Assembly: GCF_000733295.1 (NCBI RefSeq)
Contig: NZ_JPMI01000378.1
Span: forward strand, 1 to 64,000
DNA from: Archangium violaceum Cb vi76
GTDB taxonomy: Bacteria; Myxococcota; Myxococcia; Myxococcales; Myxococcaceae
Direction: 5' to 3'
DNA: 64,000 bases
Of this stretch, positions 1 through 8,431 are shown in pieces (positions within the stretch are counted from its first letter, which is position 1; every line of letters starts with the position of its first letter). The notes under the pieces are model-generated. The model did no database searches, was not told the DNA's origin, and was given only the letters and a program-made list of their open reading frames with translations. A program made the position numbers and the translations under genes.

Positions 1-430
1 TGCCGCTCGCCCAGTAGCCGCCAGAGACGAGCACCTGGCCCGTGGGCAACAACGTGGCGGTGTGGCCGTAGCGAGCCGAGGCGAGGGAATCGGTGGCACT
101 CCAGGCGCCAGTGGCCGGCTCGTACACATCCACGCTGGTCAGGGCTTCGCCCTCTCCGTAGCCGCCAGAGACGAGCACCTGGCCCGTGGGCAGCAGCGTG
201 GCGGTGTGACGCTCGCGCGTCCTGCGCAGGGAGCCGGTGGTACGCCAGCCCGGAGTCGCCGCGGTGAGGGTGTTCCGGGCGGAGGAGATGCCAGGGGCGC
301 GCTCCGACTCCGGGTCCCGGGATTCCTGTCCCGCGTTGGGGCTACAACCGAGAGCCACACAAACACATATCAGTGAAACCCACCACGAATCCGACCTGCT
401 ACCGGGCTGCCGCTCTGCTCCCTCGCGCAT
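1..430 (-). CDS. kelch-repeat lipoprotein, N-terminal part (runs off left edge)
   Basis: The reverse strand has an open frame from an ATG at 430 to the window edge, about 143 residues. After a short basic and polar start comes a hydrophobic stretch ending in the lipobox ALGC (Cys about residue 34), so the product is probably a lipoprotein exported by Sec. Two kelch-type units follow, each carrying RHTATLLPTGQVLVSGGY or a close variant; this is the usual myxobacterial kelch/galactose-oxidase beta-propeller motif. AGGGGAAGG lies just upstream of the ATG and supports the start. The remaining blades and C-terminus are outside the window, so partners and function cannot be judged. Confidence 0.75.
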   Translation of the reverse strand, partial: MREGAERQPGSRSDSWWVSLICVCVALGCSPNAGQESRDPESERAPGISSARNTLTAATPGWRTTGSLRRTRERHTATLLPTGQVLVSGGYGEGEALTSVDVYEPATGAWSATDSLASARYGHTATLLPTGQVLVSGGYWASG

Positions 431-645
431 ACACCTTCCCCTCGGTGAAATGGACAAGCACTCGAGGAGCGCGCCTCTCGTGCCCGTGGGCCGAACCCAG
501 GACGCTCCTGGGTTCCCCCCCTTCAGCGGCGCGGGGAATAGCGCTTCGACAAAAGAATGCAACCGTTCACTGAGGCGGGCGGAGCAACACGAAAGGCACA
601 CGCGATGACCCACACCCCCAGCGGGGTTGGAGGCCGCACACGGGC

Positions 646-2502
646 TCAGTGCGCGCCGGGTGCGCCGTCCCGCCGGGCCACGTTGTTGCTCAGCGAGCGG
701 GCGCGCTTCAGCAGGGACACGAACTCCTCGCGCTCGGCGTTGCCGGCGGGCGTGGCGCCCCGGGCGATGTCGAGCACCTGCTCGAAGCTCCAGCGCTCGG
801 CGTGGGGGCTGTGGCGGAGCAGCTCGGCGGCGCCCATGACGGCGGTGGCGAAGCGCAGGTCCGCGGAGGCCTCGGGGAAGGAGGCCGCGAGCGCCCCGGC
901 GGGGAAGCGGTACGCGCGCTCCGAGGCCTTCTCGCCCCGGGGCCGCCTGGCGCGCAGGCGCACGGTGGCGAGGCCCTCGCCCGCGCCGGGCTTCAGCTCC
1001 AACTCATAGAGCGCGGTGACGGTGTGGCCGGAGCCGATCTCTCCCGCGTCCACCTTGTCGTCGCGGAAGTCGCGGTCGGCGATGTCCCGGTTCTCGTAGC
1101 CCACCAGCCGGTAGCGTGCCACCTGGGCGGGGTCGAACTCCACCTGGAGCTTCACGTCCTGGGCGATGACCTCCAGGGTGCCGCCGAGCTGCTCCTGGAA
1201 GATGCGGCGCGCCTGCAGCAGCGAGTCCACGTAGTAGTGGTTGCCATTGCCCTTGTCGGCGAACTGCTCCATGAGCGTGTCCTTGTAGTTGCCCATGCCG
1301 AAGCCCACGGTGGTGACGGTGATGCCCTCCTTCACGTGGCCGCGGATGAGCTCGAGGATCTCCTCGTGGGAGGAGGGGCCCACGTTGGCGTCGCCATCGG
1401 AGAGGATGAGGACGCGCGAGAAGGAGTGGCCATCGAGCGTCTTCATGGCCTGCTGGTAGGCGAGCTGGATGCCATTGGACATGGCGGTGGAGCCGCTGGC
1501 GGTGAGGTCCTCGATGGCGGAGTGGATGAGGGCCTTGTGCTCCAGGCCGGTGGGAGGCAGCACGAGCTTCACGCCGCCCGCGTAGGTGACGAGCGCCACG
1601 GTGTCGCCATCGCGCAGGTTGTCCACGAGCATGCGCAGGGAGCGTTTGGCGAGCGGCAGCTTGTCGGGGGACTGCATGGAGCCGGAGACGTCCACCAGGA
1701 AGGTGAGGTGGGCGGGCTTGCGCTCGGAGACGCTGAGGCGCTTGCCCTGGACGCCCACGCGCAGCAGGTGGCGGCCGGGGGTGAAGGGCGAGGGCGCGGC
1801 GTCCAGGTGCACGGCGAGCGGGGCGCCCTGGGGCTCGGGGTAGGTGTAGCGGAAGTAGTTGAGGAACTCCTCCACGCGCACGGCCTCGCGGGGCGGCGGC
1901 GTGCCCTCGAGGAGCTTGCGGCGCACGAGGGTATAGGAGGCGGTGTCCACGTCGATGGAGAAGGTGGACAGCCGGTCCTCGGCGGTGGTGACGAAGGCAT
2001 TCACCCCATGGTCGCGGTACTGCTCGGTATTGCCGGCGAGCGGCTCGGAGGAGCGGGTAGTGGGGATGCGCGCGCCGCCCTTGCCGCCGCTTCCGTAGGA
2101 CGAGACACCAGCGCCCCGGCCCCGGGTGCCGATGGAGCCGATGCCAATGACGTCACCGCCTCCTCCGCCCCCGCCGGCGCCCTTGAGGCCGAGCCCACCG
2201 AGTCCCTGGGCGGTGCCACCGCTGCCAGCGCCGAAGAGATTCGCGGCCGCGGCTCGGGCCTCCGCCGAGGCTCGGGGCGCCGCGGACGGGGCAGGCGCTG
2301 GAGGCGGAGTCGCTGGAGGTGAATCGGCCGGGACCGTCGCCGGGGCCGCTGGCGCCTGGGCCTTCTCCAGGAGCGGCTCCAAGCGCTTCAGCGTCGATGA
2401 GGGCGCCGGTGGCTCCTCGGAGCGCTGACATCCTCCGAGCGTCCAGCTTCCAACGGTCAGCGCGCACACGACTCCCGTGACGGCGAGGGAGCTTCGCCTC
2501 AT
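646..2502 (-). CDS. VWA-domain lipoprotein (YfbK-like, DUF3520 type)
   Basis: 618 residues. The ATG at 2502 follows GGAGG and begins a signal peptide with lipobox LGGC (Cys about residue 25). A low-complexity Pro/Ala and then Gly-rich linker (roughly residues 30-150) leads into the VWA N-terminal domain ('TFSIDVDTASYT') and a VWA domain whose MIDAS motif is DVSGSMQS, with the later conserved Thr and Asp in 'LILSDGDANVG'. The C-terminal third matches DUF3520. Family members such as E. coli YfbK are envelope proteins of uncertain role, thought to bind ligands through a metal. A longer upstream start at 2589 is in frame, but it would place the signal peptide internally. Confidence 0.88.
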   Translation of the reverse strand: MRRSSLAVTGVVCALTVGSWTLGGCQRSEEPPAPSSTLKRLEPLLEKAQAPAAPATVPADSPPATPPPAPAPSAAPRASAEARAAAANLFGAGSGGTAQGLGGLGLKGAGGGGGGGDVIGIGSIGTRGRGAGVSSYGSGGKGGARIPTTRSSEPLAGNTEQYRDHGVNAFVTTAEDRLSTFSIDVDTASYTLVRRKLLEGTPPPREAVRVEEFLNYFRYTYPEPQGAPLAVHLDAAPSPFTPGRHLLRVGVQGKRLSVSERKPAHLTFLVDVSGSMQSPDKLPLAKRSLRMLVDNLRDGDTVALVTYAGGVKLVLPPTGLEHKALIHSAIEDLTASGSTAMSNGIQLAYQQAMKTLDGHSFSRVLILSDGDANVGPSSHEEILELIRGHVKEGITVTTVGFGMGNYKDTLMEQFADKGNGNHYYVDSLLQARRIFQEQLGGTLEVIAQDVKLQVEFDPAQVARYRLVGYENRDIADRDFRDDKVDAGEIGSGHTVTALYELELKPGAGEGLATVRLRARRPRGEKASERAYRFPAGALAASFPEASADLRFATAVMGAAELLRHSPHAERWSFEQVLDIARGATPAGNAEREEFVSLLKRARSLSNNVARRDGAPGAH

Positions 2503-2590
2503 GGACTGCCTCCAGGGTAGGTGGGGTTCGTCTCTCGGAGGCCTTGGACAACGGCGCGCGCGGCGGGTTCCCGGGTATGATGGAGGCACC

Positions 2591-3403
2591 GTGCAACGTT
2601 CACGTTCCGCCCTTCACGCCCCTGACACCACTGGCGAGCTCCTGAGGGAGCTCCCCGCGCCGGTGAGCCAGGCGGAGCCGCCGTCCCCGCGTGCCCTGCT
2701 GGAGGAGGTGCGCTCGCCGGGCGCGGCCCGCGCCGAGGTGGATGCGTTGCTGAGCGGGCTCATGAGGCCCCTGGGGCCCGGGGAGAGCGCTCGCGAGCGA
2801 GCGGACCTGCTGCACGAGATTCTCGGGGACGAGCAGATCCGCGACTACACGGGCAGCGGCGGGCGCAAGGTGGAGCACGTGGCGGTGCTGCAGTTGGTGG
2901 AGCTCGGCTTCCCGTACGCGCTGGAGGTTCCTCCGGAGCAGTACGCCCAGGCACGTGCGGCGTCCGGACACCACGTGGTGACGCGCCGGGAGGGGATGAA
3001 CCGCGGGATGGGTCTCGCGGCGACCACCTTCGTGGGCGCACTGGAGTCGCTGCCCATGCTCTTCTTCGCGCTCGATGGCAAGCCCACGGAAGTGTCGTTC
3101 GCGCTGGTCTGGATTCTGGGAGTGGCCCTCACCTCCTTCGTGCCGGCCGCGTTGGCGGAGACCGGGCCGGTGGTGAGCAGGGACTGGTTGCGCACCCTCC
3201 TGAAGGTAGCGGTGGTGCTGCCGGCGCTGCCCTGGCTGGCGGCCGCGGCCCTCATGGTGGTGGGGTCCCTCCTGAGCGGGGCCTTTCCGTATGTGCTGCT
3301 CGCCTTGCTGCCCCTGGGAGTAGGGCTGTTGCGCCTGAGCGGAGCGAAGTGGCTGTACGGCTCGTCGGCCGACCAGGCGCGGCCGGAGCCCAGGAAGGAG
3401 TGA
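2591..3403 (+). CDS. conserved membrane protein of unknown function
   Basis: 270 residues from a GTG at 2591 with GGAGG four bases upstream; the divergent VWA gene begins 88 bp away. The first 150 residues are soluble and contain a motif 'ALEVPPEQYAQARA'. They are followed by about five hydrophobic segments (starting near 'GLAATTFVGALESLPMLFFA') and a short charged tail. The topology suggests an inner-membrane protein with a cytoplasmic N-terminal domain. I do not recognise the family. Gaps to the genes on either side are short, but no shared function is evident. Confidence 0.75.
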   Translation: MQRSRSALHAPDTTGELLRELPAPVSQAEPPSPRALLEEVRSPGAARAEVDALLSGLMRPLGPGESARERADLLHEILGDEQIRDYTGSGGRKVEHVAVLQLVELGFPYALEVPPEQYAQARAASGHHVVTRREGMNRGMGLAATTFVGALESLPMLFFALDGKPTEVSFALVWILGVALTSFVPAALAETGPVVSRDWLRTLLKVAVVLPALPWLAAAALMVVGSLLSGAFPYVLLALLPLGVGLLRLSGAKWLYGSSADQARPEPRKE

Positions 3404-3494
3404 GCATGGCCATCCGGGGCAGGAACCGCCTGGCCGGTTGCCCGCCCCTGGTGCGGAATGCAAGGCGCGGGAGGCATTCCTACCTTCCGGGGGT

Positions 3495-4055
3495 ATGCGT
3501 CGACAAACGAGCCTGGTGCTCCTCAACGGGCTGTCGCTGAGCCGTCTACCGTTGGCGGGTGTCTTCGTGTCGACGGAGGATCCGCTGGCCCGGGCGGGAC
3601 TGGTGGCCGGAGCGGCGCTGACGGACTTCCTGGACGGGTGGATCGCCCGTCACCGGCACCTGGAGTCGTACTGGGGTGCGCTCATCGATCCACTGGCGGA
3701 CCGGGGCTTCGTGATGGTGGCGCTGGCGGCCTTCGTGGCGGAGGGGAAGCTGACGCCGGTGGAGTTCGGCACGCTGGTGGTGCGCGACGTGGCGACGGGG
3801 GTGGGCTTCGTGGTGGCGCGCTTCCTGCCGAGCTTCCGCCCGGTGAAGTTCCAGGCGCGGATGCTGGGCAAGGTGGTGACGACGCTGCAGTTGGGGGCGC
3901 TGATGTCGGTGCTGGTGGCGCCGAAGTGGGTGCGGCCGTTGGTGGCGGCGGTGGGAGTGACGTCGCTGGCGGCGGTGGTGGACTACACGGTGGCGGTGTG
4001 GCGGAAGCGGGTGCGCCCGGACCAGGCGAGCCCCATCAAGCGCGCAACCGTGTGA
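3495..4055 (+). CDS. CDP-alcohol phosphatidyltransferase family protein
   Basis: 186 residues. The signature D-x2-DG-x2-AR-x8-G-x3-D-x3-D is complete: 'DFLDGWIAR' followed by G, then 'DPLAD'. It is followed by four or so hydrophobic helices. The family transfers a substituted phosphate from a CDP-activated donor to an alcohol at the inner membrane (PgsA, PssA and cardiolipin synthase are members). Substrate cannot be assigned, but size and motif spacing are nearest to PgsA-like phosphatidylglycerophosphate synthases. The start at 3495 is favoured because it places the first helix right at the N-terminus. The last 20 bases overlap the 3' end of the convergent trpF-like gene. Confidence 0.85.
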   Translation: MRRQTSLVLLNGLSLSRLPLAGVFVSTEDPLARAGLVAGAALTDFLDGWIARHRHLESYWGALIDPLADRGFVMVALAAFVAEGKLTPVEFGTLVVRDVATGVGFVVARFLPSFRPVKFQARMLGKVVTTLQLGALMSVLVAPKWVRPLVAAVGVTSLAAVVDYTVAVWRKRVRPDQASPIKRATV

Positions 4056-4698
4056 AGAACCGCGCCAGCTTCTCCGTATCCAGCCTGCCCTCCGTCCGCA
4101 CGCCGCTGCACAGGTCGAGCCCGAAGGGTCCCACCTGACGGATGGCCTCGCCCACGTTCTCCGGGCGCAGGCCGCCGGCGAGGAACACGGGCACGTTCAC
4201 CTGCTCGCGGATGCGCCGGCTGATGCTCCAGTCGTGGACGCGCCCGGTGCCGCCCAGCTCCTTCACCGCGAGGGCCTGATTGCCCGAGTCGAGCAGCAGC
4301 GCATCCACGTGGGGCGCCACGCTCAGGGCCTCCTCGAGGGATTCCTCTCCGGTGACGTGGATGACCTGGACGAGCGAGATGCCGGGCATGGCGCCGCGCA
4401 GGTCCGCGTAGGTGCCGGCGGTGAGCCGGTCACAGAGCTGCACGGTGTTGGTCCGGCAGCGGCGCTGCTGGGCGATGATGTCCCGGGCGTCCTGGCCGCA
4501 CGTGAGCAGGAAGGTGCCGATGGAGGGCGGGACGGTGGCGGCGATCTCCGTGATGAGGGCCTCGGAGATGACGCCGGGCCCGCTGGGCATGCTGGAGACG
4601 AGCCCCAGCGCGGAGACCCCGGCGCGGATGGCGGCGCGAGCCTCCTCGACGCTGGAGATGCAGCAGACCTTCACTCGTGGGGTGCTGCTCGCTTCCAT
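4036..4698 (-). CDS. trpF: phosphoribosylanthranilate isomerase (TrpF) family
   Basis: 220 residues, close to the usual length. The N-terminus 'VKVCCISSVEEARAAIRAG' is the TrpF motif (normally K-I-C-G-I) that holds the catalytic Cys. The C-terminus has 'VFLAGGLRPENV' and 'FGLDLCSGVRTEGRLD', typical of the (beta/alpha)8 isomerase that converts phosphoribosylanthranilate to CdRP in tryptophan synthesis. The second half of the first motif reads CIS rather than CGI, and no other trp gene lies nearby, so it could be a paralogue with another role. It is convergent with the phosphatidyltransferase gene and probably co-transcribed with the DUF2378 gene 4 bp upstream. Confidence 0.75.
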   Translation of the reverse strand: MEASSTPRVKVCCISSVEEARAAIRAGVSALGLVSSMPSGPGVISEALITEIAATVPPSIGTFLLTCGQDARDIIAQQRRCRTNTVQLCDRLTAGTYADLRGAMPGISLVQVIHVTGEESLEEALSVAPHVDALLLDSGNQALAVKELGGTGRVHDWSISRRIREQVNVPVFLAGGLRPENVGEAIRQVGPFGLDLCSGVRTEGRLDTEKLARFFTRLRA

Positions 4699-4702
4699 GG
4701 AG

Positions 4703-5290
4703 TCACCACTCCACGTGGACGATGAAGTCGCTGCCGGAAGGGTTCTTCACCTCCACGCGCACGCGGGCATGCACCTTGGCGGCCTTGAGGAGCGCCTGCT
4801 CCACGACGCCCTGGGTCCACGCGGGGCCGAGGAACTCCCCATGGCAGATGAGCTTGCCGGAGCGGGGACCCACGCGCTCATAGGCGCGCTCGCCAAAGGC
4901 GGAGACGGCCTTGTAGGCGGCGGGGGAGCTGGCCATGAGGCGGTGGGGCTCGTCGCCGGACAGGAAGGACATCATCTTGCCGGCCTGCGAGTCGAAGAAG
5001 TAGTTCACCGCGGCGCGGCCGAACTCGGCGATGGAGTCGTCGTAGCTGCGCGCGCTCGTCTTGTTTCGCTTCACGCCGAGGTCGACCAGCTTGAGGAGAT
5101 CGGCCACGGGGTAGCGGAAGAAGCTCACGATGTTACGCGAGCCGAACACCTCCCGGCGCACGGTCTCGGCCTCCGTGGGGCCCAGCAGCCGCTGGAGATT
5201 CTCCATCGAGCTGTCGAAGAACATCCCGAGCAGCACATCCTTCTCGGTAGCGGCCCGGATGCGGAGTTGGAGCGCGTCACTGCTATCCAT
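4703..5290 (-). CDS. TIGR02265/DUF2378 family protein
   Basis: 195 residues from an ATG at 5290 with AGGGGG upstream. The pattern 'LQRLLGP', 'FFRYPVADLLKL', 'GRAAVNYFFDSQAGKMM' and 'YKAVSAFGERAYERVGPRSGKL' is characteristic of TIGR02265, a family expanded in Myxococcales with no established function. There is no signal peptide or membrane segment. An in-frame start at 5377 exists but would add a non-conserved Pro/Ala/Gly tail. It lies immediately upstream of the trpF-like gene on the same strand. Confidence 0.85.
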   Translation of the reverse strand: MDSSDALQLRIRAATEKDVLLGMFFDSSMENLQRLLGPTEAETVRREVFGSRNIVSFFRYPVADLLKLVDLGVKRNKTSARSYDDSIAEFGRAAVNYFFDSQAGKMMSFLSGDEPHRLMASSPAAYKAVSAFGERAYERVGPRSGKLICHGEFLGPAWTQGVVEQALLKAAKVHARVRVEVKNPSGSDFIVHVEW

Positions 5291-5467
5291 GAAACCCCCT
5301 GCGGAAACAGGGGGGTGCCTACCACCAAGGTGGGGCCGCGCGCCAGCGGGTGCTGACGCCCACGCGCATCCGCCCATCTACCGAGGGCGGGGAATCGTGC
5401 TCACGGCCTCCATTTGGTCCCTCTGGGGGGAGTTGTTAGGCTCGGACCCGATGGAGCGGGAGCAACC

Positions 5468-5947
5468 ATGGATCGCAAGAAGTTCGCTCTGATCAAATAC
5501 GATCATGGCGAGCCGACGAGCTTGAGCGGTGCCCGGTGGATGTGGATCGTTCTCGTCCTGGCCGCCGCCGTGGGCGCATTCTTCGTCGTCTTCCCCGCGG
5601 GCCTCGTGCTGATGATCGTGGCCTGGATCATCGCCCAGCAGCCCAAGCGGCTCTACGTGGGGCCCCGCTACCTCATCTGCGGCAGGAAGATCGTGTACTA
5701 CGCCAACATCCAGAAGGTCTCGATGGAGGACTCCGGGAGACGGCTCGTGCTCAAGTCTTCCACGGGCAAGGTGCTGGTGATTGAACAGGACAGGTTCCAG
5801 ACGGGTGCCCGAAAACCCGAGAAGATCTTGGCCAACAAGGCGGCCCGCTTCGAGAAGGTGGCGCAGAAGATCGTGAAGCACGTGCGCCGCGCCGCCCCCC
5901 AGGCGGTGCTCACGGGCGTGAAGGACCTGCCCGCGACCGGCACTTGA
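5468..5947 (+). CDS. small membrane protein upstream of the radical SAM gene
   Basis: 159 residues starting at ATG 5468, preceded by GGGAGCAACC. After a short charged N-terminus come two adjacent hydrophobic segments (residues about 24-58: 'MWIVLVLAAAVGAFFVVF' and 'LVLMIVAWIIAQQ'). Then follows a soluble domain with several beta-like strands ('YLICGRKIVYYANIQKVSM') reminiscent of small bPH/YdbT-type membrane-associated domains, and a basic C-terminus. Its stop overlaps a TTG start of the radical SAM gene (TTGA), so the two are likely translated together. Function unknown; a membrane anchor or partner for the downstream pair is an inference from context only. Confidence 0.7.
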   Translation: MDRKKFALIKYDHGEPTSLSGARWMWIVLVLAAAVGAFFVVFPAGLVLMIVAWIIAQQPKRLYVGPRYLICGRKIVYYANIQKVSMEDSGRRLVLKSSTGKVLVIEQDRFQTGARKPEKILANKAARFEKVAQKIVKHVRRAAPQAVLTGVKDLPATGT

Positions 5948-7797
5948 AGTCCGTGAACCCCGCCATGACCGCGCTCCAGCTGAAGCCCCAGCGGGACTAC
6001 TCCCGTCACATCCACCTGCTGTACGTGCCCACGCTGGGCTGCAACCTCGGTTGCAGCTACTGCTATCTCGGGGACCAGACCACCCGGAAGACGCTCAAGC
6101 AGGACGCGGCCCGCGCCACCGCCACGTTGCGGCACGCCCTGGAGGCCTTCGAGGCGGCCGGGGTCCTCGCCTTCAACGTCTCGCTGCACGGGGGCGAGGT
6201 CACCACGATGCCTCCGGCCGTGCTGGAGGAGCTCTTCACGCTCATCCGTGGCTACTACATGGGCCACTTCGACGCGCTCTCCGCGCTGGGGCAGCCGAAG
6301 AGCGTGCCGCACATCAAGACGAACCTGTACCGGTTCGAGCCGCTCTACGACTTGTTCGTGAAGCACAAGGTGTCCATCAGCGCGAGCATCGACCTGCCGC
6401 TGTCCATGCACGCGAAGCATCGCACCACGCGCGGCGGGGCGAGCTGGCTGGACAAGACGCTGGAGAACCTGCGCCTGCTGGCGCGCTATCCGCACGCGAA
6501 GAAGATCTCCGCCACCCTGTGCGAGGAGCACCTGGCGGACATCCCGGCGATCATCGAGGACATCTGGTTCATCCATCGAGAGCTGGGCTTCGACATGAAC
6601 CGGTTCAACGTGATGTTCGCGTTCGAGTCGGAGCTCAACGAGTCGCACGAGGTGAGCAAGGGCAAGGCTCCACTGACGCAGGCCTCGCCCGCGAAGCAGA
6701 TGGAGCTGTACCGGGCGCTGAACGAGGCCTTCTCGGGCACGGAACTCGAGGAGGGACTGCGCCGCCACTGGTTCGACGAGTTCAAGCCGTCCTATTGCAC
6801 CAGTGCCTTCAATTGCGGCGAGCGCTTCTTCCTGCTGCAGAGCGATGGCTCGGTGTACTCGTGCGTGCGGGGACAGGGGCTCGAGGAGCTCCACTACGGC
6901 AACGTGTTCACCGACTCCGTCGAGCAGATTCTCGCCACGGGGGCCCGGAAGGTGAGCGCGCTGCACCAGGCCCATGGCTTCGACGCGAGCTGTCAGGGCT
7001 GTGGCCACCTGCGCCTGTGCAGGACGGGTTGCCCCGCGGTGAAGCTGCAGATGAAGAGCGCGAAGTCGTACACGTGCGATCTGCAGAAGGCCATCTACAC
7101 GGACAGCCCGCGCTCGTTTCCAGCGGACCCGCCCGAGGCGCAGCAGGACTACGCGCGATGGTACGCCCGCAACATGCACCCGCGGCTCGCCTTCGCGGAG
7201 GCGCCCGCTCCGAAGCCCGGGGTGCTGCTGCCGAACGATCTGTACGAGGAGAAGAACACGCTCCTCGCGTTGATCGAGGAGGACGAGACGTTGAAGGCCC
7301 TCTACTCCAGCGAGGCCTTCGTGCTGGAGATGGGGGACGAGCGGCTCCCGCTCTCATCCCAGTTGCTCAAGCGCGAGCGCTCGTTGTTCACGCTGACGAA
7401 GGAGGACCGGCTGCGGCTCCATGTGCGCCGGGACGTCTTCCAGAAGGCGTGCCCGGAGCCCATCCGCAACACGCTGTATCTGCAGATGCTGCGGGATACA
7501 CCGGTGGTCTACGGGGACGAGAAGCGCACGAAGCAGGAGCATCTGTTCACGTACCAGCTCCATTTCCAGTGCCTGGAGCCCAGTGACACGCTGGGGGAGG
7601 AGTACGTGATGGCGGACCTGGGGGGAGTCCTCCACCTGCATCGCGGGCTGTACCTGCCGGGGGTGACGAACAATCTCTTCGTCACGACGCAGTACCTGCG
7701 CGAGTATCACTATCAAAAGCAGAAGAACAACGCGTTCTATCACATCCAGGCCATCAACCTGCCGTTCCAGAACTTCGAGTTCTACTATGTGCCCTGA
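5944..7797 (+). CDS. radical SAM/SPASM-domain protein (putative peptide or protein maturase)
   Basis: 617 residues from TTG 5944; ATG 5965 is an alternative start. The radical SAM cluster motif is CNLGCSYC (Cys 33, 37 and 40 from the TTG), followed by 'NVSLHGGEVT' for SAM binding. The middle carries SPASM-type auxiliary cluster cysteines: 'YCTSAFNCGERFFLLQSDG', 'YSCVRG', 'CQGCGHLRLCRTGC' and 'YTCD'. The last 220 residues are an unrecognised soluble extension without cysteine clusters, ending in aromatic-rich sequence. SPASM enzymes commonly modify ribosomal peptides or proteins. The gene immediately downstream encodes a small protein with an Asn-repeat tail, a plausible substrate. Which side chains are altered is not known. 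Confidence 0.88.
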   Translation: MKSVNPAMTALQLKPQRDYSRHIHLLYVPTLGCNLGCSYCYLGDQTTRKTLKQDAARATATLRHALEAFEAAGVLAFNVSLHGGEVTTMPPAVLEELFTLIRGYYMGHFDALSALGQPKSVPHIKTNLYRFEPLYDLFVKHKVSISASIDLPLSMHAKHRTTRGGASWLDKTLENLRLLARYPHAKKISATLCEEHLADIPAIIEDIWFIHRELGFDMNRFNVMFAFESELNESHEVSKGKAPLTQASPAKQMELYRALNEAFSGTELEEGLRRHWFDEFKPSYCTSAFNCGERFFLLQSDGSVYSCVRGQGLEELHYGNVFTDSVEQILATGARKVSALHQAHGFDASCQGCGHLRLCRTGCPAVKLQMKSAKSYTCDLQKAIYTDSPRSFPADPPEAQQDYARWYARNMHPRLAFAEAPAPKPGVLLPNDLYEEKNTLLALIEEDETLKALYSSEAFVLEMGDERLPLSSQLLKRERSLFTLTKEDRLRLHVRRDVFQKACPEPIRNTLYLQMLRDTPVVYGDEKRTKQEHLFTYQLHFQCLEPSDTLGEEYVMADLGGVLHLHRGLYLPGVTNNLFVTTQYLREYHYQKQKNNAFYHIQAINLPFQNFEFYYVP

Positions 7798-7812
7798 GGA
7801 AGGAATCCCGGC

Positions 7813-8262
7813 GTGAATCCCCAGGAGATGGCGCGAACCGCGCACACGGTGGAGTGCTTCCTGAATGCCTTGCGGCTGGAGGACGGCCCCGCCCGGACGC
7901 AGATCGAGGAGTGGCTGGTGAACTGGCTGCTGACGGAGGAGGCCCCGAAGCCTCATGCCATCTACAGCCGGGCCAACATCCACTGCTATGCGGGGGACAA
8001 GCTCACGAGGAGCTTCTCGCTGCCGCAGGTGATGGAGAACCAGACCATCTGGTGCGACCGCAAGAAGCTGTCGATCATCGACCCCCAGGCCTACTCGCGC
8101 TCCGGGCATCTCGTCATGATGGGCACGGCGGGCCTCATGTTGGCCATGCCCGGTGGCCCCGAGGAGCCCGAGGGCAACCAGCGTCCGGGCGAGGCCAGGC
8201 AGAGCAACAACAACAATAATAATAACAACAATAACAACAATAATAACAACAACAACGGCTGA
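7813..8262 (+). CDS. small protein with 17-residue poly-Asn C-terminus, candidate maturase substrate
   Basis: 149 residues from a GTG at 7813, 15 bp after the radical SAM gene and so almost certainly co-transcribed. Residues 1-105 form a soluble, likely folded region ('VECFLNALRLEDGPARTQIEEWLVNWLL') with two Cys. Next comes a Met/Gly patch ('MMGTAGLMLAMPGG'), a short Glu/Pro/Gly spacer, and then 17 Asn in a row before a final Gly. The leader-plus-repeat layout resembles RiPP-type substrates of radical SAM/SPASM systems, where a repeat tail is modified. No similarity to a named precursor family is recognised. Alternatively the tail is merely an expanded AAC/AAT microsatellite. Confidence 0.75.
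   Translation: MNPQEMARTAHTVECFLNALRLEDGPARTQIEEWLVNWLLTEEAPKPHAIYSRANIHCYAGDKLTRSFSLPQVMENQTIWCDRKKLSIIDPQAYSRSGHLVMMGTAGLMLAMPGGPEEPEGNQRPGEARQSNNNNNNNNNNNNNNNNNG
8206..8256 (+). repeat. AAC/AAT triplet tract encoding 17 Asn
   Basis: Seventeen successive Asn codons, 11 AAC and 6 AAT by my count, interspersed rather than in blocks. This creates an AT-rich island in otherwise high-GC DNA. Mixed codons argue against very recent slippage and are compatible with selection on the protein sequence. Confidence 0.95.
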
Positions 8263-8284
8263 CGCCCTCACGCGGCCGCTCCGG

Positions 8285-8376
8285 GCACGGTCTCGCCAAA
8301 CTTGTCCAACAGTTGGACAAGTTCGTGAAGAGCGCGGCCGGGAGGTGGGCAGAACCGGAGGGCGTGACTTGCGTCC
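8285..8376 (+). repeat. dispersed repeat with perfect 12-bp palindrome (copy 1)
   Basis: This stretch recurs, inverted and with few differences, at about 56017-56104. Its core at 8299-8323 is a perfect inverted repeat with 12-bp arms (AACTTGTCCAAC and its complement) around one central base. Shared flanks include CACGGTCTCGCCAA on one side and GTGAAGAGCGCG, GGGAGG and GACTTGCGT on the other. It lies just after the Asn-repeat gene and is not followed by a T-run. It could be a regulator-binding site, an RNA hairpin or a small mobile repeat. Confidence 0.85.
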
Positions 8377-8431
8377 AAACCATGCGAAGTCATTCCGTGC
8401 AGGGGGGAGGTCCCGGCCGCGATGGGGAGCA

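Noticed and set aside
649-2322. 557-residue open frame antisense to the VWA lipoprotein
   Set aside because: Its sequence is repetitive Gly/Ala/His/Val typical of a GC-rich complementary strand, and the VWA domain on the other strand is unmistakable.
4036-4698. Part of a tryptophan biosynthesis operon
   Set aside because: No other trp gene is nearby, so only the family assignment is kept.
8299-8323. Palindrome as a rho-independent terminator of the Asn-repeat gene
   Set aside because: No T-run follows, and the dyad belongs to a larger repeat that recurs at 56 kb; kept as a repeat.
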